The notes under the pieces are model-generated. The model did no database searches, was not told the origin of the DNA, and saw only the letters and a list, made by a program, of their open reading frames with translations. Source: Incurvaria masculella (Eukaryota > Arthropoda > Insecta > Lepidoptera > Incurvariidae). Taken from it: DNA of 64,000 nucleotides. Made by a program: the position numbers and the translations under genes. Position 1 is the stretch's first letter, and every line of letters begins with the position of its first letter. Location: NCBI GenBank assembly GCA_946894095.1, contig OX335647.2:18184001-18248000 (forward strand), in the 5' to 3' direction. Below are positions 9,367 to 22,180 of this stretch, piece after piece.

Positions 9367-11013
9367 TAAGTATTGAGAGATAATATTTTCATTATTGGGC
9401 AAAGCGAGGTTGACATTAGAATATCGGTGCTCGGAAGCCAGAAATGGTCCCCGTAATGTATTTAGATATGTAGTGGTAAATTTAATTATTCCTCTTTATG
9501 TTTATTTATATAAATCTGATCACATCTGATTAGAGTGCACATGCGCACCCGAGAGTAATTCAATATAAATAATGTTTCAATGCATCGAAGGCAGCGCGTA
9601 GCCCAACACGAGATAGCATCGAACTGCAGGGGGTGGGGGGGGAGGCTGCGTTATCCTGTCGCTGGCGCTGGCGCTGAGATAGTGGCGGCGCCAGGACGAG
9701 CGCGGGCCGATCGCGTCGCGCCGCCGATTGTTCTTTTGGCGGCGCGCGCGCGAGGAGGTCGTCGAACCCGCGCGCGCGCGATGCACCGAGCGGGCGCGCG
9801 CCGCCCCGCCCCGCCCCGCCCCGCCGCGCCGATAGCGCGCCTCCTTATCCGCGCCGCCGCGGTAAACACGCGCCGCGACCTTCACGAAATGAACGCATTC
9901 CCCGACACACACACGCCGCCGCCGCCGTCTCTCTCTCGCGCTCGCTTCGGCGCGGCCGCCTCCGGTGCGCGCACTTCTGGTCTTCGAGCCGTATTTGTAC
10001 GACTCTATCGTGTTCGATCTTTTATTACTCTGCCCGGTGTGGTCATTCGATTCAGTGGCGTAGCATATGTATATGTCACCCCGGTGCGTATCCCTGCCGC
10101 CCTCATATTTTTGCGATTGATTTAAAAAAACACGGTAAAAGAGGTACTATGATTCGGTAATTAAGGTGAAAAACAAAGAATTGGGAAGAGATGTTTATTT
10201 AAATTAAAATCGAAACAAAATAAGTTTCCTAAATAACAGTTATTAAAGAACCTTGCATCGGTTCAGGCATGCATACATCGGTTCAGATATGCATACATCG
10301 GTTCAGTCATACATACAATCTTGTGCCTAAATGTATGGGGACAACAAAAAATGGACAAAACAAACGTTGAAGGAAATATTTATTTTTCTGCCGCCCCCGT
10401 GAAATGCTGTCCCCGTCAAAGTGCCGCCCGGTGCGGACCGCACCATCCGCCCCCTCTCCCCCCTCCCATGCTCCTCCGCTGATTCGATTATGCAGTATTT
10501 ACAGCAGGTCGCCGATCTAACGACGTTCGACTGTCAGAACGGATCACTAGGACAGAGAGAAGCCGACGATCCTTCGCGAATGGGTCGCGCTCAGGCGGCG
10601 TTTGCGCGCGGCGAGCCGGTGCGGAGCGGAGGTTGCAGCGACCCGTTCCGCCCAATTAGCCCGACGAGGGCCTCGGGCAATTTGTGATTGCACCTGACGA
10701 GACAAAAAATGACTTTCGATGATCTTCAGTTCGTTGCGACCGACGCGGCCTTGTCGAAGCGGTCGCATCGGAGCGCTTTTAATCTCAACGCGTTTTTAGA
10801 GCTTGCTATGAAAGGTCGTGACTTCGCGAAACTGTAAATTGTCGATTATATATTTGCACGTAAATAGCTTTTTTTAGCTCCTTAAATTGACGATCCTTTA
10901 ATTGATTTGATTTGGAGGTGTTTTATTTTCTGATCAAATGTTTCTGAATTAATCATATTCCAACTTAAAAAGAAATATTCCGATTTTGAAGCGAAGTACC
11001 TATGTGGACATTG
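9367..11013. other. Intron with strong GC island and 20-bp tandem repeats
   Basis: 9620-9990 is extremely GC- and CpG-rich with purine/pyrimidine runs and open frames on both strands but no conserved product. 10256-10316 carries three 20-bp units (CATCGGTTCAGNNATGCATA). 10400-10680 is a second GC-rich patch. No gene recognised. Confidence 0.5.
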
Positions 11014-11318
11014 TTTTTAGGGTTCCGTACCCAAAGGGTGAAAACGGAACCCTATTACTAAGCCTCCGTCCGTCCGTCCGTCCGTCCGTCCGTCCGTCCG
11101 TCCGTCCGTCTGTCACAGGGCTGTATCTCAGTAACCGTAACAGATAGACAGCTGAAATTTTCACAGATTGTGTATTTATTTTGCCGCTATAGCAACAAAA
11201 AGGTAAGATTATAAAATAATTTAAATTAAAGGGGGCCCCCATACAAAAAACGTGATTTTTTTGTTCGATGGTACGGAACCCTTCGTGTTCGAGTCCGACT
11301 CGCACTTGGCCGGTTTTT
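11014..11318 (-). mobile_element. rep-A copy 2, with long (TCCG)n
   Basis: Full-length reverse-orientation copy: GGTTCCGTACCCAAAGGGTG on the left, CGAGTCCGACTCGCACTTGG and CCGG on the right. The microsatellite is expanded to about 11 TCCG units (11067-11110). Confidence 0.87.
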
Positions 11319-12610
11319 ATTGTTTATTCATCACCCATAGACAGTACACTGCACTCGGATTGTTCGGTAATGCCAGCGAAGAAGAACTGGCAAGAAACTC
11401 CGCTGGTTTTTTTTTCAACGTCCACTTAGTCTAAGTTTACAAAAGTATAAAGTACAAACAATTCATGTCATACGCAACAGTTCATGACAAATATCAGTTT
11501 ATTTGTAAAGACTATGCCCGCCATCTAATCGCTTCTGATGAACCTTTTAGGATGATAACCTATGAATGAGAAAAAGTGAATTGCGAACAACTGTTCAATA
11601 ATTGGCCGCCGCGTCGTTTTGTACTTTTCTTTGAGTTTGGTCATTTTATAACTTACGGCTCTACTAGCATAAAAATATTCCCACCTCTTAAATCCCACCC
11701 ACCTCAAAATATCCCATCTCTTGCCGTGGATGTTGCAATAGTCGGCTTTGTGTAATATCTCTGGAACTTCTAGTCCTATACCCATCACGTTGGTACTCAA
11801 ATGAAAGGTCTCACTCGAGGTCTCACTAAGATCTACTTCCTGATATTTATGAAATTTTTGCCATATCTTTCCGTCACGTGCAAATTTTATAGTTTCATAT
11901 CTCTGGAAGCTCTCGCCCTCGATTCATCGTGTTTTTTTGGTTACCGTATTGCGAGACGACTGAGATCGCGCGATTGCGGGCGACTAGAATAGAGTTTTCC
12001 CGCTGTCACTACAGGCGGCCCGAAGGAGAGTCGTGGTTAGTTGTCAAAAAGGACACGTTTTTGCGCGGCTCTTAGTTTTCGGATAGTCTACGTGTCCTTG
12101 AGGGTTTTTGCGCGGCTCTTAGTTTTCGGATAGTCTACGTGTCCTTGAGGGTTGATTTTTGAGTGCTGTAATGGCCGTGTAGTAATTCGCAAGATATAAC
12201 GGGTGTTACGGGGACCAGCCGTACTCTTCAGCAAGCCAACTCCTCCGGTACGCGAGGTTTCGTGAGCTCCTATTGTCCTCTCCCAACCCATATGTTCACG
12301 ACTTCGAAATAGAGCGCAATAACTTAGGTGAGTACGCCTCCTAAACATGGTGATACGATCTGAAAAATGCGTAAAAGTTTCTCTTCTTTCGGGTGCACAA
12401 CTTCAAGTGGACACTTTACGTAGTTTTCGATATATCTGTCGAAGTGTATATTTTGCCTGTGTCAAACATCTCCTCCCTCCCAACTCACACAGCAAGGTCC
12501 TAACTTTTTCCTTCAATTTGCCCTCCTAATACGTTGGATTCCGACCACTAAACGACCTCCACGAGATTTGCGTCACACCGTTCACGATCGAGGAACTCGC
12601 TCCCGGCTCC
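11319..12610. other. Intron sequence, no gene recognised
   Basis: AT-rich to 11990; a 47-bp tandem duplication lies at 12058-12152. Nothing else assigned. Confidence 0.45.
12058..12152 (+). repeat. 47-bp tandem duplication
   Basis: Two nearly identical units of about 46-47 bp containing TTTTTGCGCGGCTCTTAG and TCTACGTGTCCTTGAGGG, directly adjacent. Confidence 0.9.
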
Positions 12611-12640
12611 TATAAATAGTGCTCATATGGAGACAGTACG
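12611..12640 (+). promoter_or_regulatory. Promoter-like TATA site
   Basis: TATAAATAG at 12611 with an ACAGTAC initiator-like motif about 25 bases downstream, in a GC-rich setting. No transcript can be tied to it. Confidence 0.2.
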
Positions 12641-13091
12641 CCGAGCTTGTGGATTTGCCCTCCCGCCAACGATCATACTACACGCGTTCTGTTCCACACG
12701 CGTTCTTTAACAGACTGCGAGTTCCGTTTTGAACTGTAAACCATTACACTGCTTATACAGCGTATACAAGCGTCCCGAATCAGACTGCACGCTCAAATCG
12801 GTAATGCCAACGATTCGAACCGTTTGTGTACGCGCTTACGGAAACAAAACAACGAACATGGTACAAATGACATTAATTGCAGCAGTTCACCTCAAATTTA
12901 AATCTAATTAATTGCTCTACGTTAAACTTGACTTTTCAACTGAGGGACACTCAACGGTTTGTGAAAAACCACGGTGGAATGACGATAGACTCCGCTATAG
13001 AAACGTCAAAAAGTGTCATTGACAGCACCCACAGTGCCCTACCTCCAAACCTCCAAACTGGGTACGGCATTGCGTGACGCAGCGATGACGT

Positions 13092-13167
13092 CATACCGTT
13101 CACGGGACGCCATTTTGAGGGCTGTAATGAATCGGACTAGTTGTGAACGCGCTTTCGGTAACGACGG
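13092..13167 (+). repeat. rep-M copy 1
   Basis: Matches, in inverted orientation, the last ~75 bases of the window (63926-64000): CATACCGTTCACGGGACG, GCTGTAA, AATCGGAC, AGTTGTGAACGCGCTT. Of unknown class; the other copy runs off the window. Confidence 0.75.
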
Positions 13168-13262
13168 TTCAGATCGGAACGCGACCAGAGAAGAGACTCC
13201 TCCGGCACGATCGGCGCGGGAAAGTAGGCGACCACGTTCGGTCCGAGCCGCGCTACACGGCG

Positions 13263-13295
13263 TATAAATAGAGTTGCAAGGCGGCGAATTAGTCT
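13263..13295 (+). promoter_or_regulatory. Promoter-like TATA plus initiator
   Basis: TATAAATAG at 13263 and a TTAGTCT initiator-like motif whose A lies 28 bases downstream, the usual metazoan spacing, inside a GC-rich island (13180-13430). A CRE-type TGACGTCA lies upstream at 13086-13093. Oriented against MED13. No coding exon follows that I can recognise, and an RTE insertion begins at 13478. Confidence 0.3.
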
Positions 13296-13477
13296 GCGGC
13301 GTCGCCGTGTGTTTACACGTCTCCGTCGGCGGCCGCCCGGTACCTAACGAGGTCGCGCTCCGGCGAGCTGGAGCGCGCGTCGCGTGGGCGCGGCGTCCTC
13401 CGTCCTCCGTCCTCCCGCATCGCGCATCCTGCCGCCTTATCCGAGTATTAACAGCTTTCAAGATATTTACGACTGAT

Positions 13478-13872
13478 TACACCGTGTACCGGGAGGACGC
13501 ACCGACCATATATTCTGGTCTTTGAATTTTGCGGAAGGACAGACCTCAGAGCGAATTTAAGTTTTCCGAAGGCAGCCAAACCCAGTTGAATTCGTCGTCT
13601 CCCTACCTCCTTAGTCGGACATTGTCTACCAATCAGCAGGATTCGACCGAGATATACGTACCATTCGAACACTGCTCCGTCGATAACGTCCTACACTGGC
13701 GGCCTTGGACGGGAAAACGGAGTGTGGGAAGACCACCCGCCAGGTGGGACGACGACATCAAGTGCGTCGGCGGAAAGCAGTGGTTCCGTACCGCTGAGGG
13801 CCGGGAGGACTGGAGAAACATTGGAGAGGCGTATGTCCAGTAGTGGACGCAAACACGCTGACTGACTGACAT
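13478..13872 (+). mobile_element. RTE-like LINE copy with inverted 5' part
   Basis: 13680-13872 is sense on the plus strand: L-H-W-R-P-W-T-G-K-R-S-V-G-R-P-P-A-R-W, then G-E-A-Y-V-Q, and an ACTG(ACTG)n tail. 13478-13672 belongs to the same element but lies on the minus strand: Y-V-Y-L-G-R-I, K-E-V-G-R-R-R-I-Q-L-G, S-K-T-R-I-Y-G-R-C-V-L-P-V. In an intact RTE ORF the inverted part lies upstream of the sense part, with about 370 bp between them missing here. This is the arrangement expected of twin-primed insertion. Confidence 0.82.
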
Positions 13873-15670
13873 TGAGTACAGCACGGTCCTGCCCGGGTCG
13901 AATTCGACTTGCCTATTATTGACGTGAAACTTCTTTGGGCACGGTAGGGCAAATTGGCCTGGATCAGACAAAAAGTTCCCAGAATCCAACCGACGACAGT
14001 TGATAAAAGAGCGGGCGGATGGTTTGTAGTTTAACTGCCAGAATTTAAGAAGTTTCAATTCTACAGCGCAAAAGACTCACGCATTTTATTTTATCAAGAA
14101 AGGAAGGGAGAGGTGAGTTTGAGGTGAGTTTTGGTGGGTATGCAGGGTAATGTTTCAAGTGTGCCTTCATGGCCAAATTCGAAACTAAGAAATAGCAAAA
14201 ACCACTCAAAGTAGTCAAGGCTGATTTTGAAAAAAACGAAAACAGCATTATTACAAATTTAAAACATATTTTTTCTAGACGGTTATCGAACACGTCGTGT
14301 CATTCACAATCTGAATCCAGGTCTCTAAATTATTAGGTTTTATTAACTCGACAGGAAATAAAGGTACAACTCGTCGTGGTTAGTTAACTTTTTTTAGCGT
14401 CCATATATGTCGAACATCACATCTCCATCTATTAAGTCTAATAAACGTATAAACTCTCCCCTCTCTCTCCCGCGAGATGATCGTGTCCGTGTGGCTCAAG
14501 CCCTCGACTTGATATTGACAACAAAGAAGAGTGCGTCAAAAAGCACTCTGTGCCATCGTCGAGCGGCGAGCAGGTGGGCCCAGGGGTAGGAAGCGGGCGA
14601 CCTCGGCTTGTTGCATAAACACTTTATTATTATTGCGCCGACATAAATACGAGCTGCACATGTTTTATTAACCATGCATTCCGAAATACGTACATTGCAA
14701 AGATCGCAGAGAAAGCGAATACAGTGAGTACTTGTGTTCCGAACTGACATCACTGCTCATAGCCACAATCGCACGATATCAAATCGGAACCGATTTAAGC
14801 AGACATGTGTCCAGAGCCTAACCTAACTACATCGAAAATGCCTTGTATGTCTCGAGAGTGATTATTCCAGGCCGAGAATCGTCTAAATAGACTAACAAAC
14901 CGCGAAAAGCCTTCGTTATTTCAGAATATAAGTTCACACGATCAGAGAACTACTGATAAACACGTTTGACAGCGTTCACGGCGCACATGCCCTTTGCACT
15001 TTGGGATTTTTATAACTGGAGGTAGTCAAAACGGGCGTAAGACGTATGGACATGACGGGGTAAGCAGTTTTTGTTCAACGCCATTGAAGCATGATGTACT
15101 ATAACATTCTCAAAGTTATTTCTCTCGTTTTAATGATACGTTTTTATTTCAATTGCTTTCTTGCTTGCTTTTGCCCTAACACCCGTTGCCAACCGTAGTT
15201 ATTGAGATTTGCCCAATCGTATTTTATTCTCGAAAGGTGATGCATCGGCGATACAAGGATGCTAAACGGAGATACGCACTTCCTGATGCATGCAAATGTG
15301 TCATTGTGAATGCGACCAAGTGCACGGTGCGCGTGCATTGAAGGTCGGCGAGCGGTGCCTAGTCATTGTCAGTAGGCGTGCGCGGCGACGACACGGCGAC
15401 GCGGCAGCCGGCTTGGCACCGACACACGGGACTCGTTTGTGCGACTCCACACATGTCAAGTCAGGTGAACGTTCGATGCGATCCCAGAACGGAGGTCACC
15501 CCTAATCAGGAATTTAGCCGCGAATTTATCCAGCACCTTGTAAAACATTCAAAGAGCTGCTAGAACACAGAAAACAAGCTAGAAGTGCGATGCAGCGTGA
15601 CCTCTGTAACCTTTATGACCGCGGCGACGGCGGCGACACGGTGCGGATGCGGAAGGCTGAGGCAAGGGCG
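13873..15670. other. Intron sequence, no gene recognised
   Basis: Mostly AT-rich, with a modest GC-rich patch at 15310-15480. No repeat family or coding exon identified. Confidence 0.45.
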
Positions 15671-15971
15671 CAGCGCGTACGATTGCTCAAGGTCAAGCGT
15701 TCGGAAATTGACACATCGGTTATGCGGAACAAACGACGAACCATCGCGCCTCTAGCTCGTTTTCAGCTCTGAGGAGCAAGCCCTCCTTTCTGATGAGCGG
15801 TATATTCAACTGGCCGGAAGAGAGCAGCGCGTACGATTGCTCAAGGTCAAGCGTTCGGAAATTGACACATCGGTTATGCGGAACAAACGACGAACCATCG
15901 CGCCTCTAGCTAGTTTTCAGCTCTGAGGAGCAAGCCCTCCTTTCGGATGGGCGGTATATTCAACTGGCCGG
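15671..15971 (+). repeat. 154-bp direct duplication
   Basis: Two 147-bp copies (15671-15817 and 15825-15971), almost identical, start CAGCGCGTACGATTGCTC and end CAACTGGCCGG, separated by 7 bases. The first copy is preceded by GGGCG, the second by AAGAGAG. Confidence 0.93.
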
Positions 15972-16359
15972 GTCTTCAATAGCGGTCGGGCGGTGTGGCC
16001 ACGTGTCGTCGGTCGCGACGCGAGCGAGGGTCAGCCATGTTCATTAAATATTGATACTACCCAACACTTCTCAGTGTACGGTCGCGAAAAACGGCATCGA
16101 AGCTTGCCACCATATGTATACCTATCATATGCAATCATATGGATGAAGAGTGTGGCATGGTATGCCCTAGGCGCGATAGCTTGGGTGGGAATATCGTGTT
16201 AGTATTTTATATCAACACCCGAGAAAAAATTTAGTCAACCTAATATATTAAGCACATATCAATTCCGGATGTACACAAGACGAAATAGCGAATGCAACTC
16301 GAAATTTTCTAGTCATATCAAGGGTTTTCACTTCAGAATGAGAGATAATAAGCTGTTAA

Positions 16360-16879
16360 GGTGGCCCATCCCGCTCATCTCCCCATACAAAAGGGGATAG
16401 AAGATCACGCCCATATTTCTTCTCAGAGATCCAAAATTTTGCTCAAAATAGCTTTATTTGATCGAACTAGATGTCTGTTGACCATTGGCATTGTAAAATT
16501 GTGTTTGGTTTCTAAGTTATAAGGTCCGAAAGTTCGCATTTTTCGCGCGTTTTATACAAAAACTTTGGAGGTGGATTGCGCAATGATAAAGTAAGAAAAT
16601 CTTAAAAAGATTGGTCATCAGACATAGCTTATTTAATCAAGATTTATAATCTATTTGGTTTTTGTTCGGTTTACTTTTAGCTATAAGTCGTTTTTAAATT
16701 AAAATGTTCGTAAATCTTACCAAATCATACACTAAGCACATTGTCTTTTTTGTGGACATGTTGCATCTTCCTCATCGCGGAGCCTGTCTTATTCTTTGAA
16801 ACAGAGAAGGTCCTAGAGCGCTACAGCACGGTTTTGTACCGTGCCCGCGAATGAGTTAGGCCCGCCGGGTTGGGCCACC
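16360..16879 (+). mobile_element. rep-B copy 1 (TTAA-flanked, 520 bp)
   Basis: Begins GGTGGCCCATCCCGCTCATC and ends CCGGGTTGGGCCACC, with TTAA immediately outside at both ends (16356-16359, 16880-16883). Terminal inverted repeats plus TTAA duplications are the hallmark of piggyBac-type MITEs. There is no coding capacity. Other copies at 23578, 48326, 48869 and 58483. Confidence 0.88.
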
Positions 16880-17098
16880 TTAACTCGTTTCTTTCATCGC
16901 AACACTAAGCAAACTACCTCCTCGAATTAGAGGGAGATGGAACACATCTGCCTGATGAGACAACTTCTGAAATCGTTACCAGTATGTACCTGGTGACTGG
17001 CCCCTCGAATAATGCCAAAGTGCGTAGAGCATATTCAGTACCAATATTAATAGTTTATTTCTGGATTTAACTATTAAGGTGGCGGCGAGTCGACTCAC

Positions 17099-17183
17099 CT
17101 CTCGATGAGATTGTGCAGCGCCTTGAACAGCAGCGAGCGGCACTCGTACGACAGGCCGCTCTCCCATGAGCCCTGCTCGCTCT
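17099..17183 (-). CDS. MED13: MED13 exon A (internal coding exon)
   Basis: An 85-bp exon, the most upstream MED13 exon found. It starts with two bases of a split codon (AG) and encodes [27 protein letters not shown], then AG of an arginine codon completed by exon B. Human MED13 has [24 protein letters not shown] at the same place, near residue 110. Acceptor tttgtttcag and donor AGAG|gtgagt are both near consensus. The ~105 residues before it, which include the F-W-Y/W-G-E region, must be coded further right or outside the window. Confidence 0.95.
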
Positions 17184-20126
17184 CTGAAACAAAACAACAG
17201 AACCGTTTTACATGCGCTCTATCCACCACCTGCACACAAGGGCGATGCATCCACCGCCAACCCAACCGGATCGTAACATTCGAGAGCGCGTCGAGCGGTT
17301 ACGATAAGCGGAAAGTGCGGAAAAGCGAAAGTAACTCGAACATATTCACACGGGGGAGAGGAATTCAATTTCATTTGTTGACTGTTTTCCGCGACCGTGT
17401 TTACGCATAGTCAATAAACACGGAAGCGTCATATCGCATCGGCGGCAGCGACGGAGCGCGCTCGCTAATTGAAAATATCCCCGGCTCGGTGTCCCCATCG
17501 CCGTTATCTGCGCGCGACAAATCAACACTCCGCGAGCCGCAGCAGCGCCCGTCCGAACGCTTTTCAGCCGCAAATTGCCATCATCAAAACACTAACCGCT
17601 CCTATATTTACGTACCGCTCGCGAGCTCGGCGCATTGTCGACCTTATTACGTACGAGGAGCGGTTGACGCAAGATTACAACGTGACATTGGACAGTGCGC
17701 CGCCGTCTCAGTCTAGCGCGGAGCGGGCCGCGCGCGAGCGAGCGAGACGACGCGAGGTGGTGGGCCGCACGCCGCTGTGACGTCACGCGCCGGTCGCCGA
17801 CACGTGTTTGTGACATAAAACCAGTCGATAGCTGTTCGAGTGCAGCCCGAGCGACATCGCTCGCCACCGCTGCTGTTAGTGTTATTTTTCTGTACTAATT
17901 GGCTAATCATGTTTTGGGATAATTAAAATTAACAAAACGGACGGAATTAAACTGGTGCAGATGTTGCACTTATAATTTGTAAAATCTGTAGATAATAATA
18001 GTGGTTACCAAATTCTTACATATAAAGTTCTTACATAAAACGGGAGTTTTTTTTGTGCAGTTATTAATTCCTGCAGAAAAAGGTTAGATCTGAAACATTC
18101 AAGAAAATGTCTTTCTATGGTGGTTCTGAACGTGTTCACACAAAGTTCTTGTAAACCAAAGACAAAAAATAATGAACTGTGACCTGTGAAGAACTAATTA
18201 ACTAATTTTCTCTTGTGTTTTTCTTACCTAACGCTTTATGTGTTGTTACAAAACAATTTTTTGTGACTCGCTCAATCTGAAACGAAGAAATTCGTTCTTT
18301 GCACGTTCAACAAAGCTTGAGTTTGTTCTTTTCTTTGCACGCGCTAAATCTATACAATTCCCAGTTGGATTTGTAACATTTTATTTTTGCTAATTTTATG
18401 CATTTTAATGGATACGACACTACCGTTATCTCATTATTTTTGCATTTGATAGCCCAAGCTATCACGCTAAGATCCTTAAGAGCCGAGAAAAAAGAAAAGA
18501 AGTCACCCATAACGATAAGCGAAAACGCCCAGTTTTGTGTTTAAGATAAGTTGTCTGCATAGAAAATTTTAATAGATTCAGATTTATGTCTGAATATGAA
18601 CATAATGTATTCCACCTCCAAACAGCTTGCTGCAACACCGTGCTGCTCAGTAAAAGAAGCACGACGCAAACAATACTCTTTCGCGTCGAGCGACCTCAGA
18701 TCGGCGCAAACGCTCTCAACTCGCCGACCCGAGGCTATGAGAAGCCGCAATATTAGCGAAATCGTAAACGCGGGTAGTTTACGGCGCGTGCCGCCCAGCT
18801 GGACCGCATCCAAGAGAATACCGTCAAATCTTAATACGAGCCTCATTTTACCTGTACTTCCCTGTATCGTTCCGTTCCAAATAAGGAACACAATGGATGA
18901 GCGTCACATCTGCATCTCCGATCGATATCGACATAGGGGTGGGAGTGGAGCCGAACTCGTCCGCCGCCGCTGTCGGCGCGCGGGTCAGCGACCCCGCTCC
19001 GGAGCGGCAAGGAGACCCGTGCGTGCCCACCGCGCCGTCGGCGCTACCGCCCCGCGCCGGCGACGAGACGCGCCGCGTGACGCGCGCGCGCAGACAGCCT
19101 TGACATTAGCGGGCGGTCCGGAGCGGATGGGAGGGGGGGGGGGGCGCGCATACACCCTCGCATCGCGCCCCCTCCCCGATACCTGCGCCCGCGCACGCAC
19201 ACCCTCACGCGCGCCACCACCTGCCTCCCGTTTCGCCCGCCTCGCCCTGAACTCTCCATTACCTTACTTATATTGGGGTACAACCATCGCGGCATCGTGA
19301 GGGTCGCACGTTTCCGATCGATTTGTTGGCCAAAAGTGAATGACCTCCTTGGTCGAGTCAAGTGGTAAGATCACACGAAGGAATCTTAAATGATGTCGAG
19401 TAGAACGCGGCTACCTGAGGACCACAGTTTTCAGCCGAACGGCCGCCGACAATGGGGGCGAGAACAATCAATAAGCGGTAACCGGTTCGCGCGTTACATC
19501 CAAAGCGTTACGAAACCGAGTCCTCGCTCGAAGCTCCGCTCCACCTGTTTATATATTCTGTGGCGCGCGAAGCGTCTAAATAAATGCATCACCTACTAAT
19601 CCGCATGAAAAGGAAACTTTTTTTGCATATCTGTTATTAAACATTAATCTGTTTAAAACTACAACCGACCACTAATCTTAATTTAATCTTTTCCAAAACG
19701 GTAGCAGGTAATGTAACGGTTACACAATTTAAAAAAATGCAAAACTTTTGGTAGACATCGGTATGATGTCACTGGAATTTTTTTTATCCACTTAATATTT
19801 CATTTCTTTTAATACTATATTTTTGAGGGTTTAAATAAATTGATAATGTTATCAATAGTTTTCAAAGTAGGTCAGTAAAACTTTTAATTAATTAATTAAT
19901 TAAAGTGTATCAAATAGCCCATAACACGCTCTCGATCGTGTAAACGTCGTCCCCTTTCGTATCGATACGCATACGTTACCTATGACCTAAGCGATCAAAA
20001 AGAACACTGATGCGCTTCTCAATAGAGCACGTAATATTGAAGATCTACAAAGTTACTCCGACGACGCGTGTGGCCGGTGACGCGAGGTGACCACTGCGAG
20101 ACACGTCAGGAGGACGGAGCGGACCA
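17184..20126 (-). other. Upstream MED13 intron, GC islands
   Basis: GC-rich islands at about 17430-17830 and 18900-19250. The first holds a CRE palindrome TGACGTCA (17778-17785) and an E-box CACGTG (17801-17806). The second leaves long frames open on both strands with arginine- and alanine-rich translations; I see no conserved product or splice structure. Confidence 0.5.
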
Positions 20127-20371
20127 GGGGGTCCATTCAGGGCAAGAGTGAGTTCGAATTCGTCACTAAATATCAACTCACTTTTTTAAATAGTTAATAT
20201 TTCCACACTTTTTGAATATCATTACAGTTAGGTAAAAATCTGGTCCGTCCCGTAAATACGTTGAAAGTATAAATAACGGTTCCGTTATTTAAATAATAAT
20301 TTATTTCCCACCAATTTTTTAGGTTAACTCACTCCCGAACTCGAACTCACTCTAGCCCTGAATGGACCCCC
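20127..20371 (+). mobile_element. rep-N palindromic MITE (245 bp)
   Basis: Arms GGGGGTCCATTCAGGGC and GCCCTGAATGGACCCCC are perfect inverted repeats at the outer 17 bases. Similarity extends inward over about 45 bases (AGAGTGAGTTCGA and TCGAACTCACTCT). The centre is AT-rich. No second copy and no clear target duplication seen. Confidence 0.75.
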
Positions 20372-22149
20372 AGTCGCGACTTCCTCTCGGTAGGATGAAA
20401 CGCTAGAATGAGTTCCGTTTGTACGGTTTTCGTGTAAGTTTTTATTTAAATAAGCCAAAGTTTCGACAAAAATAAGTTGCACTTTACCTAACTTGCCTAG
20501 CGAATTTAGGGTCATATCTTAGATTGACAATACTTCGTCATAGATTAATAATTACTTACGATTTCGTCCTGAGTTTGAATGTAATTTCAGAAAATCTTAA
20601 TTATACATTTGAAACTGATGTTACGTATCCAACAAATTCAGAAACTTCGTTAGCAACCTTGGTGCGAGAACAAATGGACGAGAAAGAGGCGACTGGATTT
20701 ACGGTATCTTCGCTGTTCATTCATTGGATGAGATGCGCGTGCGCCGCCGCCCGATACAGAAACGCGCGAAGCCTGTTGAAAATGAGGCCGCTTGCACCAC
20801 TATATAATCGGCGGCGACTTTGAAATATTAAATAAATTTATGGATGATTTTCACGATATTAACGATGTGGGTCCTTATCGTAAACGGCAAGCGACAATAC
20901 CTTTGCAATAGAGTCAAGAATAGAATCAGTCCCCAATTCGACAACGCCTAAAAAAACCTGACCCTCACTGTAACAACTGTAAAGAAATGTAGCGATAATA
21001 TTAACGTATGTGGCGCAGCGGCTTCGTGTGCTTGAGTCCGGAAGCTGTAACGCGTCCACAAATAGCGAATTTCCGACACAAGAGTGTCAACACCACGTAA
21101 TATTGAGGGTCAACACACAGATTACGGCCCGCAAACCTCGCTTAGCGTGTGTGAATACGTTGCGAAAAGCCACTGCGAAATAATACACACAGATTTGGAC
21201 CCATATTTGTTGTTACACTTTTACCGCTGAAGTTAGCGATGCTTAATTTGGGAGTCGTCGGTTCGATACCCGATCGCTTTCCTCTCTTCGACTTTGATAA
21301 TAAGTGAAACTATTGCGACACGAATGCTCGCGGTGAAGTAAAACATCGCGTGAAAACTCCACTACCTTTACATTATTATGTAAAACAAGCAACTCCCAGA
21401 CAAGCCAGTTTCGGTCTCCACTCCTGTCGTTCCATGCTCGTTGGCTTAGAGGTCACGCTATGTGCGGCAGCAATAGTCTAAACGACTCGTCGCTACTCGT
21501 TCAGTGATTTTCAAAATGGTGGAACGAGGCATCAGCCGCTGTGTGCCTTGAGAAAGAACCCCTACTCCGTCCTCGGCAGCCAGAAATGGGACCCGTGACC
21601 GTTAGGAGGTTTAATAAATTATTGATTTTTTTCAGGCCCAGTTATTCTAGATTCGATATTTGCTAGGACCAGGACGCCGCCGCCTCCGTCTCCGCCGCCC
21701 CCGGCGTGAAGTGAGTGTGAAGATAGATTAACCGTTTAGCTGCGGCGGCGGAGGGGTTGGCAGGTTTACCTACGTTTGGATCGCGAAGATGTCTTCTAGC
21801 TATTTAAAACATATTTTTTTTCGCAAATATGCTACACTTATTACTGTTTTTTTAATGGCATTAGACCAAGGATAAAATAATGTAAACATGATTTAACTCA
21901 AATTAAATACCACGAACTGTTCAAAATGTTTGCGGTTATCCTTATTTATTTGCATCTTAAAATATGGTTGCATGTATTCTACATCCAAACCAATAATAAG
22001 AACATAACAAAACGGACATCAAGTCACCCCATTTCCCACTTGAACAGCGTGACCTAGGCGATTGCTTGCGCATACGTTGTTTGGGTGCATTCTACAAGTG
22101 TGAAAGGTGAATATGCATAAGTGGTCGCGAAGCACGGTTGCGGGTGAGG

Positions 22150-22180
<31 letters not shown>

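Larger units (their letters stand above)
5442..17098 (-). other. MED13 intron between exons A and B (11.7 kb)
   Basis: Large intron holding rep-J, two RTE-like fragments, a hAT MITE, two rep-A copies, two rep-B copies, three tandem-repeat blocks and several GC-rich islands, listed separately. Confidence 0.8.

Noticed and set aside
9580..10125. 181-codon open frame in a GC island
   Set aside because: Arg/Ala-rich low-complexity translation, with overlapping open frames on the other strand; typical of base composition.
18596..19300. Long plus-strand open frame (about 234 codons)
   Set aside because: It crosses a GC- and CpG-rich island where stops are rare by composition; the opposite strand is open too, and no conserved motif or splice structure is visible.
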